64,000 nucleotides of DNA. Origin: Floccularia luteovirens (lineage: Eukaryota > Basidiomycota > Agaricomycetes > Agaricales > Squamanitaceae). Of this stretch, positions 44,876 through 54,286 are shown one piece after another. The stretch spans positions 1,364,001-1,428,000 of the forward strand of contig VSJF01000001.1 in assembly GCA_009739215.1 (NCBI GenBank), written 5' to 3'. Within the stretch, counting starts at the first letter, position 1; every line of letters begins with the position of its first letter. The position numbers and the translations under genes were made by a program. The notes below the pieces were generated by a model that was given only the letters and a program-made list of their open reading frames with translations, was not told the origin of the DNA and ran no database searches.

Positions 44876-45722
44876 ATGGTACGTACAATAATCTTTTTCG
44901 TTCACCTTCTCATAGTTATACTTCAGCCAAAAGAACGCCGCGCGCGGATCTTTTCTACCGCGCATAACTCATCTCCTAAATTCAAACGACAATTTGCCGT
45001 TCAGGACAATGCGGTAGAGCATGTCGATATTGGCACTGCGGCTGATGTCCCCGTGCGTAGATGTCTTATGACTACATGACACGTACATCCTGAATCCTCT
45101 CTGCCCACTGCGTTATCAGGCTCCAGACCTTCTGCGATCAATATCGACTGTTACGGAAGATGACAAAAAGCAGCTCTCGAAAAAAGAAAAACTTGCTTTG
45201 AAACATGAGACATTTCTTGGAAGTGCGTGAGTCGAATCATTTTGCGACACACACTGACTTCAGTATCTATTATGCAGAACTTGGTGCTGACGCGCCATCC
45301 CCATACTCACGCTCACACAACCGACGGTTGAAGCGCAAGGCACGGGAACAGCTCGCAAATGGAATGGGGGAGATACATCAAGCGCTAGAGGCGTTACAAG
45401 GGCCTGAAGAAGTAAACCATGAGGAAGTGGATGCGCAGCGGGTTGTCAAGGCGCGTGTCAAGAAACAAACAGGAAGGATCGGCAAAGGCAAAGATGCTCC
45501 ACTGACCATAGCCCAGAGAAAGCGTGCTCTGTAAGATTTTTCTCTTATATATATGCTGGTATCTATTTATTTAAAGCTTCGTTTCCTTGATATAGCGAAC
45601 TTGAGCGATTGCGGCACCCACTCATCCTAAAAAATCCGGATTTCTCTGCCAATCCGTTCCAGACAATTTCGCACACATGCACAAAATACCCTTGTACCTC
45701 ACCAAGTACCGATGTGACCTAG
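44876..45722 (+). CDS. SLX9: Ribosome biogenesis protein Slx9
   Basis: Factor for pre-40S maturation and export. Exon 1 is only ATG (44876-44878); intron 1 is 44879-44926. The protein starts MPKERRARIFSTAHNSSPKF and continues KRQFAVQDNAVEHVDIGTAA, DDKKQLSKKEKLALKHETFL and GADAPSPYSRSHNRRLKRKA, the central Slx9 motif. Then comes LTIAQRKRALELERLRHPLI, with the conserved end NPDFSANPFQTISHT. Introns before APDLLRS, after FLG and after RAL keep the frame. The TAG is at 45720-45722. The last dozen residues (KYPCTSPSTDVT) are not conserved as far as I recall. The size of about 210 residues is normal. It lies 85 bp downstream of the SLC35F gene on the same strand. Confidence 0.87.
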
Positions 45723-46059
45723 CTCTTTTTCATCTCGCACTTCTGGCGATCAGGTTACATACTTCACCACTCTATGCTAATCTCTGGAATCCAAATTTCA
45801 GAACGTAGTCAGGACACAATCAGCTGAATTGCCACGGCAGAGTGATTAGGGTATCAAAAATAGTCTCCACATATATTATTATCAATGCTAGATTACAGTC
45901 AGTTACAAATGTGGTATACATTACTGAACTGGAGGGGTACATGGTATTGTTTGCAAAAAGTGTGGTGAATCATAATTCCTAAATGGTATCCAGAGCGAAA
46001 AAAAAAAGCAAAAGCGAAATTAGAAGAAGGGGTGCATGTTCGCGTTTATATTGGAGAAA
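45723..46059. other. Convergent 3' intergenic region
   Basis: 337 bp between the stops of SLX9 and the coiled-coil gene. An A-run (46000-46008) may belong to a 3' end signal. No gene is seen. Confidence 0.5.
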
Positions 46060-48471
46060 CTAATCGTCTTCGCTGCGTCCACTCATTCCTGCGCTCCACA
46101 CAGTGCTACCACTACCACTCCCGCCACCACTCCGCTGGCTTCTCCTACCGATGCTCCTCCTGGGAGCTATCTCAGTAAACCCGCTCCTGCCTCCACGAGC
46201 AAGCTCTGCACTCAGGCTACGTTCATGTGCCTCAAGATTAGCAATCGTACTTTCTGCCTCTGCGTGTTCCAAGGCTTCTTGTGTCAAGCCGGATGGAGAA
46301 CCTCCCCCGCCATGTCTCAAGGATGGTGTCGAGTGAACAGATGATACTTCGGAGTTTTCAGTTGTGTTTTTGTTGCTCCAGAAGGAAAATTTCCAATTCT
46401 GACCATTATTGGTCGGCGTATCACCAGATTGAGAGTCCATGGATGGTGTAGATGAGACAGGAATCCTTTGTTGTGGCGCTGGTTGTATACCCATCAATTT
46501 CATTGTGGCGTTGATCCGTTCCCTCTCTTTCCGGTCTTCTTCATCCTCTTGTGTGTCCAACTTCCTGGCACCGGTAGTAGAGGCACCTGGTTTCAGAGTC
46601 AATGGACGCAAATTGGGTTCTGGTTTTTTCTCAGAAAAGATGCTCAGACTCTTCCAGTCGAAAGATAGTGAACGGCGATTTGCTTTGGTAACTTGCTCCC
46701 TTGTTTGGGTAGGGGATGTGACGCGTGTTTCAACATTCGGTGATGGATTGGATGAGGCGCGAGTGATAAGCTGAATCTGTGGTCGAGAAATCAAGGGAGA
46801 AGACTTTTCCGGTTTGTGTTCAGGCACGGAAGGCGTCGTAGGTTCATAATCCACTGCTAATACATGTTCAAAGCCTTCTTGCATTATGATACGATCTATT
46901 ATCTTCGAAGCATATAGTGATAGTGCTTTGTTCGCATCCTTGAGTGACTTGACTTCGGTTCGTAACGCATCAATATCGTTTGATGCGCTAGCAGGTTCCG
47001 CGGTAGTATCAGAAGAAACTTTACGTGTTTCAGAACCTCTCTTGGTCCGCTTGTTCTTGTTGCTGAGTAAAGACCTATCGCGATCCTCAATAACATTTCC
47101 AGCGAGTATGTCCTTGTTCTCAGCACGGCCAAGTTCGGCAGCGAGATCCAGCCCTGGACCAGTGATAGGAAGATCAGCAAGTGATTCGCCGCGGGGCGCG
47201 CTGTTCGATATGGTGCGCTTGCGTCCTTGTCTACTCGTATGCCGAGGGCTACGAATGGAGTCAACATCTGGATCGGACTCATTATGGAATGACTGTTCGA
47301 ATGGATCCCCGGACTCCTCGTCGACTGGGTCAAGATTGCTACGTCCCAAGCTGCGTAAACTGCCAACATCTGTACCTTCAAACGGTTCATCACGATCCTC
47401 TTCATCATCATCATCGCCACTAGAACTTCCACCTCCTACTTGTTTCATCAGGTCATACTGACCGCTGAGTGTTTTCTCCCTCAATAGGATCATGTAGCTC
47501 TCGTTTTCCTCTTGGAGCTCATGATTGACCCGCTTAAGGTCAACAAGTTGCGTCTGGAGGAGCACGAGAGTACTTTGAAGCGAGGAGTACGAAGTTGACA
47601 AAGTGGAAAGTTCTAGCTTAAGTGCTGTCATTTCTGCGGGCTCACTTTCTGGATCATTAACATTCTGCTGAACATTAACAGTAACACTCGGCTCATGTAT
47701 AGATTCCTCTTCATCGTCCGTTTCGGTGACATCCCCAGAATCCTGGGGATGTTGTACAGTTTCAGAACGTTTGCGGGCCTGGGAGAGTGATTGGATACGG
47801 GATTTGAGATGTTGTTCATTGTCATAGAAGGCTTGACGTTCAGCTTCAAAAGTTGTCATCTAGACTCAAAACTCGGTTCTCTGGCAACCAAAATAAATCT
47901 ACTATCACCCGTACCTGCTCGTTATATCTCCTCTGAATTTCTCGTTTCTCCTTCTCTAGTTCGCGAACTTGCGCTCTAAGCTTTTCTGATATGTCTATGC
48001 GTTGTGCTAATTCCAGTTCGGATCGTGACTGTTCAGCATACAGTTCGTTAACTCTGGCCTCAGCACTGCTGAGTGCGGACGTTAGGTTAACATTATCTGC
48101 AGTCAAGGCTGTAATAGTTTGATCCTTGTCTTGCAGTCGTACCAGCAGCTATATGCGGTCAATGAAGTCGCGTTTAAGATCAAAGAAATGGGAGAAGCCA
48201 AATAACCACATGCCTGTTCCTTTTGATCCGTCTCTTGCTTCAAAGATGCAGAAAGTGCCTCTCGAGACTCTCCATTTACAGGGGGCACAGGCGACGAACT
48301 CTTGGGTGGACGACGAGCAGTGGTAGAGTTGAGTGATGATGCCACGCGTGGAGAAGCAGCAGAACGCGCAGTTGCACCTCGTGTGATGGATGGAAGCGGC
48401 GGCGGCGAGGTCGATGCACCAGGTGTGCGCCTTGAAGACGGACTAGTCCTTGAAGAAGCAGTAGTTGCCAT
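46060..48471 (-). CDS. Large coiled-coil protein of unknown function
   Basis: About 760 residues in three or four exons. The N-terminus is Ser/Thr/Pro-rich and basic (MATTASSRTSPSSRRTPGAS). It is followed by long coiled coil through SLKQETDQKEQ, ALTADNVNLTSALSSAEARV, LRAQVRELEKEKREIQRRYN and LKLELSTLSTSYSSLQSTLV. An acidic stretch with DDDDEEDRDEPFEG and a basic Ser-rich stretch follow. The block DANKALSLYASKIIDRIIMQ plus EGFEHVLAVDYE is the best candidate for a conserved functional patch; I have seen similar text in fungal hypothetical proteins. Near the end, ERERINATMKLMGIQPA is another ordered-looking segment. The tail is Ser/Gly-rich and ends GRSEDD. Start ATG 48469-48471. I do not recognise the family; a cytoskeletal or trafficking scaffold is a guess. 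Confidence 0.82.
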
Positions 48472-48848
48472 GTCGCCTGACAGTCACAGTATTCTATAGG
48501 TTTACTGAGATGTGATACTCCTTCGAAGCTTGAGGTGGTGGTTTAGCCAGTGCAAGAATAAGGACAAGTGCCACAAAAATGACGAATCCGGTATAAGGAA
48601 ATTCTATGGGCAGTGCTGGCTAGAAAAAAGTAGAAAACAAAGAAGACAAGATCAAAGATTGACAGAAACCATGAATGGTGAGTGTAGATGGCTAGAACAA
48701 ATGGCTGTCGCGTTGCCAGGGACTCAGGGCTGGAATCAGCCGCATCAGCCGCATCAGCCGTATCAGCCGTCAGAAATAACTTGAAACCGTACTTTCAACT
48801 GACTCTATCCACCTTAGCCACTGTCCAACCATACTGACACTAGTGGAG
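48472..48848. promoter_or_regulatory. Divergent promoter, coiled-coil gene / XRCC2-like gene
   Basis: 377 bp between two divergent genes. It includes a short 9-bp tandem repeat (48735-48772) about 80 bp before the XRCC2-like ATG. No gene is seen; the 90-codon open frame here has no family match I can name. Confidence 0.45.
48735..48772. repeat. 9-bp tandem repeat (CAGCCGCAT-like)
   Basis: Four copies of a CAGCCGNAT-type 9-mer in a row, with single-base changes in the last copies. It may vary in length between strains. Confidence 0.75.
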
Positions 48849-49991
48849 ATGGATACCGCAGAAACAATGCTCAATGAGATTCATTCTGAAACAGTCTTGC
48901 ACGTAAGCTCCGACTTCGTCCGTATTTCTTAGATTTCATACAATGATAATTAAAGCTAATCACATCAATCCGAAATGAAAGTAAATCTATTTCCTCAAGT
49001 CGCGGATATATTCGATTTATCTGACAAATGAGCAATAGTCTCTTCACCAGGTTCTACCCATATACCTGCTCTAGACGCTCACCTCACTTCAGCCTCGAGG
49101 CGGTCGCTAAATTATGGGGACGTCATCGAAATACAGGGTTCACCCTGCTCTGGCAAAACACATTTCATTTACCATTTTTTGAGCATCTGCATCATGCCAT
49201 CGACCCATGATAATATAACTCTTGGGGGCTGGAACAAAGGAGCTTACCTTTTTGATGTCGATGGCACTTTTGACACCTGCCGATTCCATCGAATATTACA
49301 TTGCAGACTTACAGCACTTCTAGGTTCTGCATCTACAGCTGATTCCATCTCCAACCTCGCTAAAACTTGTCTTACTCGGTTACACATTTTTTATCCCCAG
49401 TCTAGCAATCAACTTGCTGTGACTATAATAAACCTCCCGGCTCACCATGGTATACACATGTCAAATATTGGTGTAGGTGTTGTGGCTGTCGATTCTATCA
49501 GCGCTTTTTATTGGCTTGATCGCTTTACCGCTGAACAGTTACGGTCCGGACTTACAGGAGCAGAATTAAATCATCCTTTACATCGTGTATTATCTGCATT
49601 ACAGAATTTTCGCCTTTCTCATGGTCCCGTTATCTTGTTGACAAACTGGGGCCTCGTCCAAGAAGCTCATCCAGGGTTAAACACTTTGTATAAGCAACAC
49701 CTCAGTCCATTTCTTTCTTCCAGTAACCACTTTGATCCAACTATCAATCACAACTCCCAATCTATGAAATCTACTCTGTCGCCGGTGCATCATATAACGC
49801 TCCTCTCTCAGATGGACTATCACAAGAATCAAGTGATCTTGCCAAATATGGCATACATAAGCGGAGACTCTGAAATGTTGGAGAAACGAGGCAACAAATG
49901 GTCTGTGGGCATAGCGCGTACGAAAGGGTTCGCACACTCGAGCCAGTTCAATTTCCACATAACTTCGGACAACGTGATTTTTCCTTCGTAA
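48849..49991 (+). CDS. XRCC2-like RAD51 paralogue
   Basis: Predicted recombinational DNA repair protein. A short first exon (MDTAETMLNEIHSETVLH) fits the start of fungal XRCC2-like proteins. The main exon, from about 49051, encodes HIPALDAHLTSASRRSLNYG, then DVIEIQGSPCSGKTHFIYHF with Walker A GSPCSGKT. LGGWNKGAYLFDVDGTFDTC and the Walker B-like VGVGVVAVDSISAFYWLDRF follow. Further downstream are PVILLTNWGLVQEAHPGL and a C-terminal segment (KWSVGIARTKGFAHSSQFNF, ITSDNVIF) typical of the RecA-fold end. The joint between exons 1 and 2 is unclear: the frame needs a phase-1 donor, perhaps near 48920. An intron inside the last third (49740-49850) is also possible because that part is poorly conserved. 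Confidence 0.78.
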
Positions 49992-50548
49992 AGTTCGATC
50001 TCTGTATATCCATTCGCAACGACTATGATCTCGTTATTACGAAGTCATCTCGGCTCATATTGAAGCGATGCTTGAACGGTCACAAGTTCAACTACTCGTA
50101 TCCGCATACTTGCTACCCAGGCTCCTGATATTTTTGACATTTGGTTGTGTGTATGACGGCATGCCTCATTTTGCATATATATATGCATCGACAATTCAGC
50201 GGCTATACGATCGCCCACTCCCCTCGCCCCACAGACTTATTTCGAAAGGGTACCACCTGATAACATCATTGTATTAATTATATTAAATCTTTATAAGGAC
50301 TATATATGTACTTGTCGTAAATTATACTTGGTATTAATTATTCTATAAGAAAAACTGGGGTGAAAGAGAACTAGGGCTACAGATAGAGGCTTGCAATAGG
50401 TATAGATCTTGAAATAGTGACATAAGAAAAACTGAAGAGATTATGGAATGAATTATAATAAGCGAAAGGGGAATTGTCCATCTTTCATGGACATTAATAC
50501 AACCCGATATTCCGGAATCACAAAGTCTAGACATATGATATCGCATTA
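49992..50548. other. Convergent intergenic region
   Basis: 557 bp between the XRCC2-like and NRPS-like stops. It is AT-rich, especially 50268-50350. Short open frames exist on the plus strand, but none looks coding. Confidence 0.5.
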
Positions 50549-52402
50549 TCACGCAATTCCGTAAAGCTGGTCCAACTGTGGCTTGAACAATTCCTCAACT
50601 GCTTTGCGTCTGATGTTTCCTTTTGTAGCTGTCCGGGGTAGTGTTTGAGTAGGGACGATGATAATCATGTTGGCAGAAGAAATGCGCTCATGGAGATATC
50701 GCCTGGAATGGAATTGGCGTGTCTTGCGAATGATCTCCTTCTTGAGCTTGGAATGATCCATTTCGCCAGCCGGTTCAATGAACATGGCAGGCGATGGCCT
50801 TCCGGAGCCAACCACAACACATTCCGTGATTAAATGGCCGCAAGTTGCACGAACGTTGTCCTCAATGGCTCTACAAAGATTCGTCAGGGCAAAGGGAAAG
50901 TAACACTAATAATAACTCACTTAGTGTCGCAACGAAGACTGTTTTCTGTTTTTATCCAATCGTCATCTCGGCCACGGAAGAGAAAAGACCCAGGTGCAAC
51001 TTCTTGGAAGAGATCCCCAGTATGGAAATCGTTATTTTGTCCTCTTAAAGAGACAGATGGACAGTCGCTTGATTCTTTTAAGATAATAAGCTCCATTAGT
51101 CTGGCGCTTGACTGATATGCGGCGTCACTCGAAGCTGGGGCAATTGGCCTGAATTCATAGTAGACGCCTTCGAGGGGTCTAAGGAAGGGTGTGGTCCGGT
51201 TCGAAAGCAACATTGCGCCGCATTCTGTGCTCCCGAATAAGTTCTAAAATATGGCATTCATTTTCGGTAATTAGAAACGGTTTCAAAATAGACTTACACG
51301 TAACTTGATCCCGTTCTTGTACGCGAATTCTTCCTCATCGCGGGGTAGTTGAAGTCCACTGTAAAGTACTTCATCCAAACTCGACAGCATCCCCAATAAC
51401 TTGAAATCAGCCCGTGATCTCCGTATATGGTTGGCCAAGAAAGCAGCGAATTGATTGAGACGATTGAGATTACACCGGTGAATCATATCGACGAGTTCAT
51501 CGGAAGAAAACGAGATTGTAGTTGGTTGAATTACGCAGGAACCGTGTTGGAGACTGCCCATGAGCACTAGAAAACCTGTAAGAACCTGGCTCAAGATATT
51601 GAAATTTATTCATTCACTTACTGAAAGTTTGGCCGATATGACACATGCTTCCCCTGAGAATTTAAATTAGTATAGTGCAATCGGTAAACCGCTGAAGGCA
51701 CTGACATCCAGGTCGTGACATCTTGTCGATGATTGTGGATGGGAGCAGAAATTTGGCGAGACTTATCAATTGCCGAACCAAGCCATCTGTAGGTGCATGG
51801 TACCAGTTTGGGGCTTCCAGATGTTGACCCGCTAGTGTGGAAAAGGAAAGCCACATCTTCCTCTCTGACTTCAGGCATCTTTGGCGCGGAATAGGTAGAC
51901 ATATCCACGTTAACTGAGGTTGCAGCATATTTAGGCAGACAGCAATCGATCAAGGACGACTCGTAACTGGAATCGTATATGAGAGCTCGAGCATTAGCTC
52001 TAGTTAGCAGCTCGTATATGACCACTGGATTTGGTAGTCGCAGACTGAACAGTTGGGGGACATAACCAGCCCGTGATATACCATAGATATGTAGAAGATC
52101 GGTATATGTGAATCCACCAATCCTGTACCAGCATCTTTTAGTTATGCTGGAGAAACTATGGAAAGAGTATATGTTTACCAGAGCCCTACAACGGATCTCT
52201 GCTCAACGCCATCTCGTCTCAATGTGTTCTCCCAATATGCAGCATAAGATTCAACGTCGCTCTTGAACCGACTGTAGGATATTGTGCTCCATTCGAGTAC
52301 AGCGCCTGTGCCAAAGGGATCTAGGAGAGGAACCTTGAAGGCAGGGGCTTGAGGACGCTGGGAAGCGGTTGTCTCGAGAACAGAGATGTTGGATCTAACC
52401 AT
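50549..52402 (-). CDS. Stand-alone NRPS-like adenylating enzyme (ANL superfamily)
   Basis: AMP-forming acyl/aryl-acid activating enzyme without carrier or reductase domains. Exon 1 starts MVRSNISVLETTASQRPQAP. Core motifs are FLFHTSGSTSGSPKLVPCTY (A3, P-loop), NLFGSTECGAMLL (A5), DFHTGDLFQEV (A7) and FLFRGRDDDWIKTENSLRCD (A8). The C-terminal part has CVVVGSGRPSPAMFIEP, and the region near LPRTATKGNIRRKAVEELF carries the lysine of motif A10. The protein ends LDQLYGIA with the TGA at 50549-50551, so the enzyme stops right after the adenylation domain. Close relatives in mushrooms are common; substrates are mostly unknown. About six introns. It may make an acyl-adenylate or acyl-CoA in a small accessory pathway with the small gene upstream. 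Confidence 0.9.
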
Positions 52403-52469
52403 GAGTCAGAGAGGACAGGGAGTAATGATAGCTGAAGGAGAAATAACCGACCTTTATATTGGTATCAAT

Positions 52470-52900
52470 TCAGGTACTACAGCCGATTGAGAGATGGTAT
52501 TCAGGAAAGCTACGGAACAGGTGGACATAGCAGAATCTGGATTACAGCGAGGTTTAGAATAGCCTCGTCTGACGAAACAAATTTGAAACGTACTTACGGC
52601 GAGTAGAAGCCACAGATGGCGCCTAAACCCGATAAGAAAAGGAAGTAGATGGACTGATGATAGTGATATTGTCATTTAGGGATGAGTACGGACATGAAAA
52701 TGACTGCTTACGGAAACGGTTGGAGGGAAGGACCGTGTTGAATACTGGGAAATATCAACTCGAGTCAAGAGACCAAAGCACTGCATTTCGTACAATGCCA
52801 ATGCGGCTTTGGCCAGTCGGGTGTGGGACGGAGTGAACATCATTCTTTTCCGTATAGGCCGGAGTAAATCGCAGCTTTCTATACAACATACACCTTCCAT
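52470..52900 (-). CDS. Small unrecognised membrane protein
   Basis: Three exons (52712-52900, 52598-52653, 52470-52536) with GT-AG introns of 58 and 61 nt join to a 103-residue frame. The start MEGVCCIESCDLLRPIRKRM is preceded by an in-frame stop. The middle is amphipathic (TRLAKAALALYEMQCFGLLT), and the segment SIYFLFLSGLGAICGFYSPF is a likely single membrane helix. The protein ends RSFPEYHLSIGCST. The join across two introns in different phases, with the frame kept, argues that it is real. It lies 67 bp upstream of the NRPS-like gene on the same strand. No family is recognised. Unspliced reading gives two unrelated short frames. Confidence 0.5.
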
Positions 52901-54286
52901 GGTAATCCTCGAGGCCTACTCAACCGTAGCCTTCGCATCAATACAAGCAAATTCTAGCAGGGGTAGTAGCGTAAGCATCACCACTGAACGGTGTTAACAA
53001 TGTTCTATCCAAGATCTAACCGAGTCATTCATCACGTCCAAATGGCGGCTGTGTCCTTGTTCTCCACCCCACATGGCTTTGTATCTCAGGAACCGTTTCT
53101 CACATCTCGTCAGCTTCTTGACATATCGAATGAAATTTCTGCAGTAAGCAGTTCCATGCACTGGAATAATAAATTTACACAACTCCTGTACTTTGTCATA
53201 TGTCGTATATCCGTCTAGACCATAACCTGTCTGCAATTTTGAACACTTGTCACCGCACATTCGCCGTATACAGCAACCTCGAAATCTATCGACGCTTATC
53301 GTACATCTTGAAAGAGGTTTTACTCCTCGCCAATACTTTTTCCTTCGTCTTGGCCCCCAGAGGCAACTCTATCAGGCGCTTACCCGCGTTTGTAAATCCA
53401 TCATCTTTATTGATTGGGGCACCGACACAAGTGTTGTATTGCTGAAACGCTGCGGCGATCATCATAAATCACGTCAACCTGATGCTACTAAAAACTCCAA
53501 ACAGGCTGCCTCATTCACCAGTGAGCTTCAGGGGATTACTCTTAGTTTTGCATTGTATCTGGCAATTTCTTTGTACCTGCGAATAGTACGGTATATATTC
53601 AAATTATACAATGTGACCCACACCAACTGCCAGGCGGAGAGGTCAACTGTGGTACCTTAGCAAAGTAAAGGTGTACATGTTACTCGGCACCATCGGAATA
53701 TGTCCCACCACTCATTATGGTTCAGACTACTAGTCCGGAGATATGCCGGGATTCGAGGCCTTTCCTTTTCCTTGGTTGATATGAAAATTACAAGGATTTC
53801 TGTTTTGAAGCGATTCCTAGATTTAGAAGGTGAGGGTTGCGATTTCCATTTGTTCGTGTCAGATTTTTGAAACACCTAGAAAAATTCAAGTGTGAGCGAA
53901 TCTACAGCAAATCTTTTGATGTGTTTGAAAGACCAGTGGAACCATGGGCGGTACCTCCACTGTTTCAGTGCTCCATGGAGTTAGCCTCATGGATCCAATG
54001 GAAGACCCCCATGGCCCGGAGGAATGTATACAGTACATACTTATTAGAATAAATTTTCAAAAAATAAAAAATTTAAATTCGGCAATTCGAAAAATAAAAT
54101 ATCGCACGTGACGCACCGGGTGCACCGTCGCAGGGATTCAAGCAAATTCTGCAGATTTATGGTCCAAGTTCAGCTCATATTCTCTTGAACTGCTAGCTGT
54201 CGTTCTCAATAATACATTGTGCGACCAGACAAACGGTAGTTCACACTGTAAAAGCTGGACCAACTCGACCGGCCAGCTGGCAGTCC
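52901..54286. other. 1.4 kb with no firm gene
   Basis: Largest gap in the accessory-looking part. Several overlapping short frames are open on both strands around 53240-53660: a plus-strand frame 53247-53660 (137 codons) and a minus-strand 59-codon frame 53286-53465. None shows a known motif or a clear splice pattern. The second half is AT-rich (54049-54100) and ends in the PPR promoter, with a CACGTG at 54105-54110. It could hide a small lineage-specific gene or a decayed one. Confidence 0.4.

Noticed and set aside
46886..47461. Plus-strand 191-codon frame
   Set aside because: Shadow of the coiled-coil gene: opposite strand of Ser/Asp-rich codons.
52809..53218. Plus-strand frames over 52809-53218 as a gene
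   Set aside because: They are short, without motif or splice support, and partly opposite the small membrane gene exon 1.
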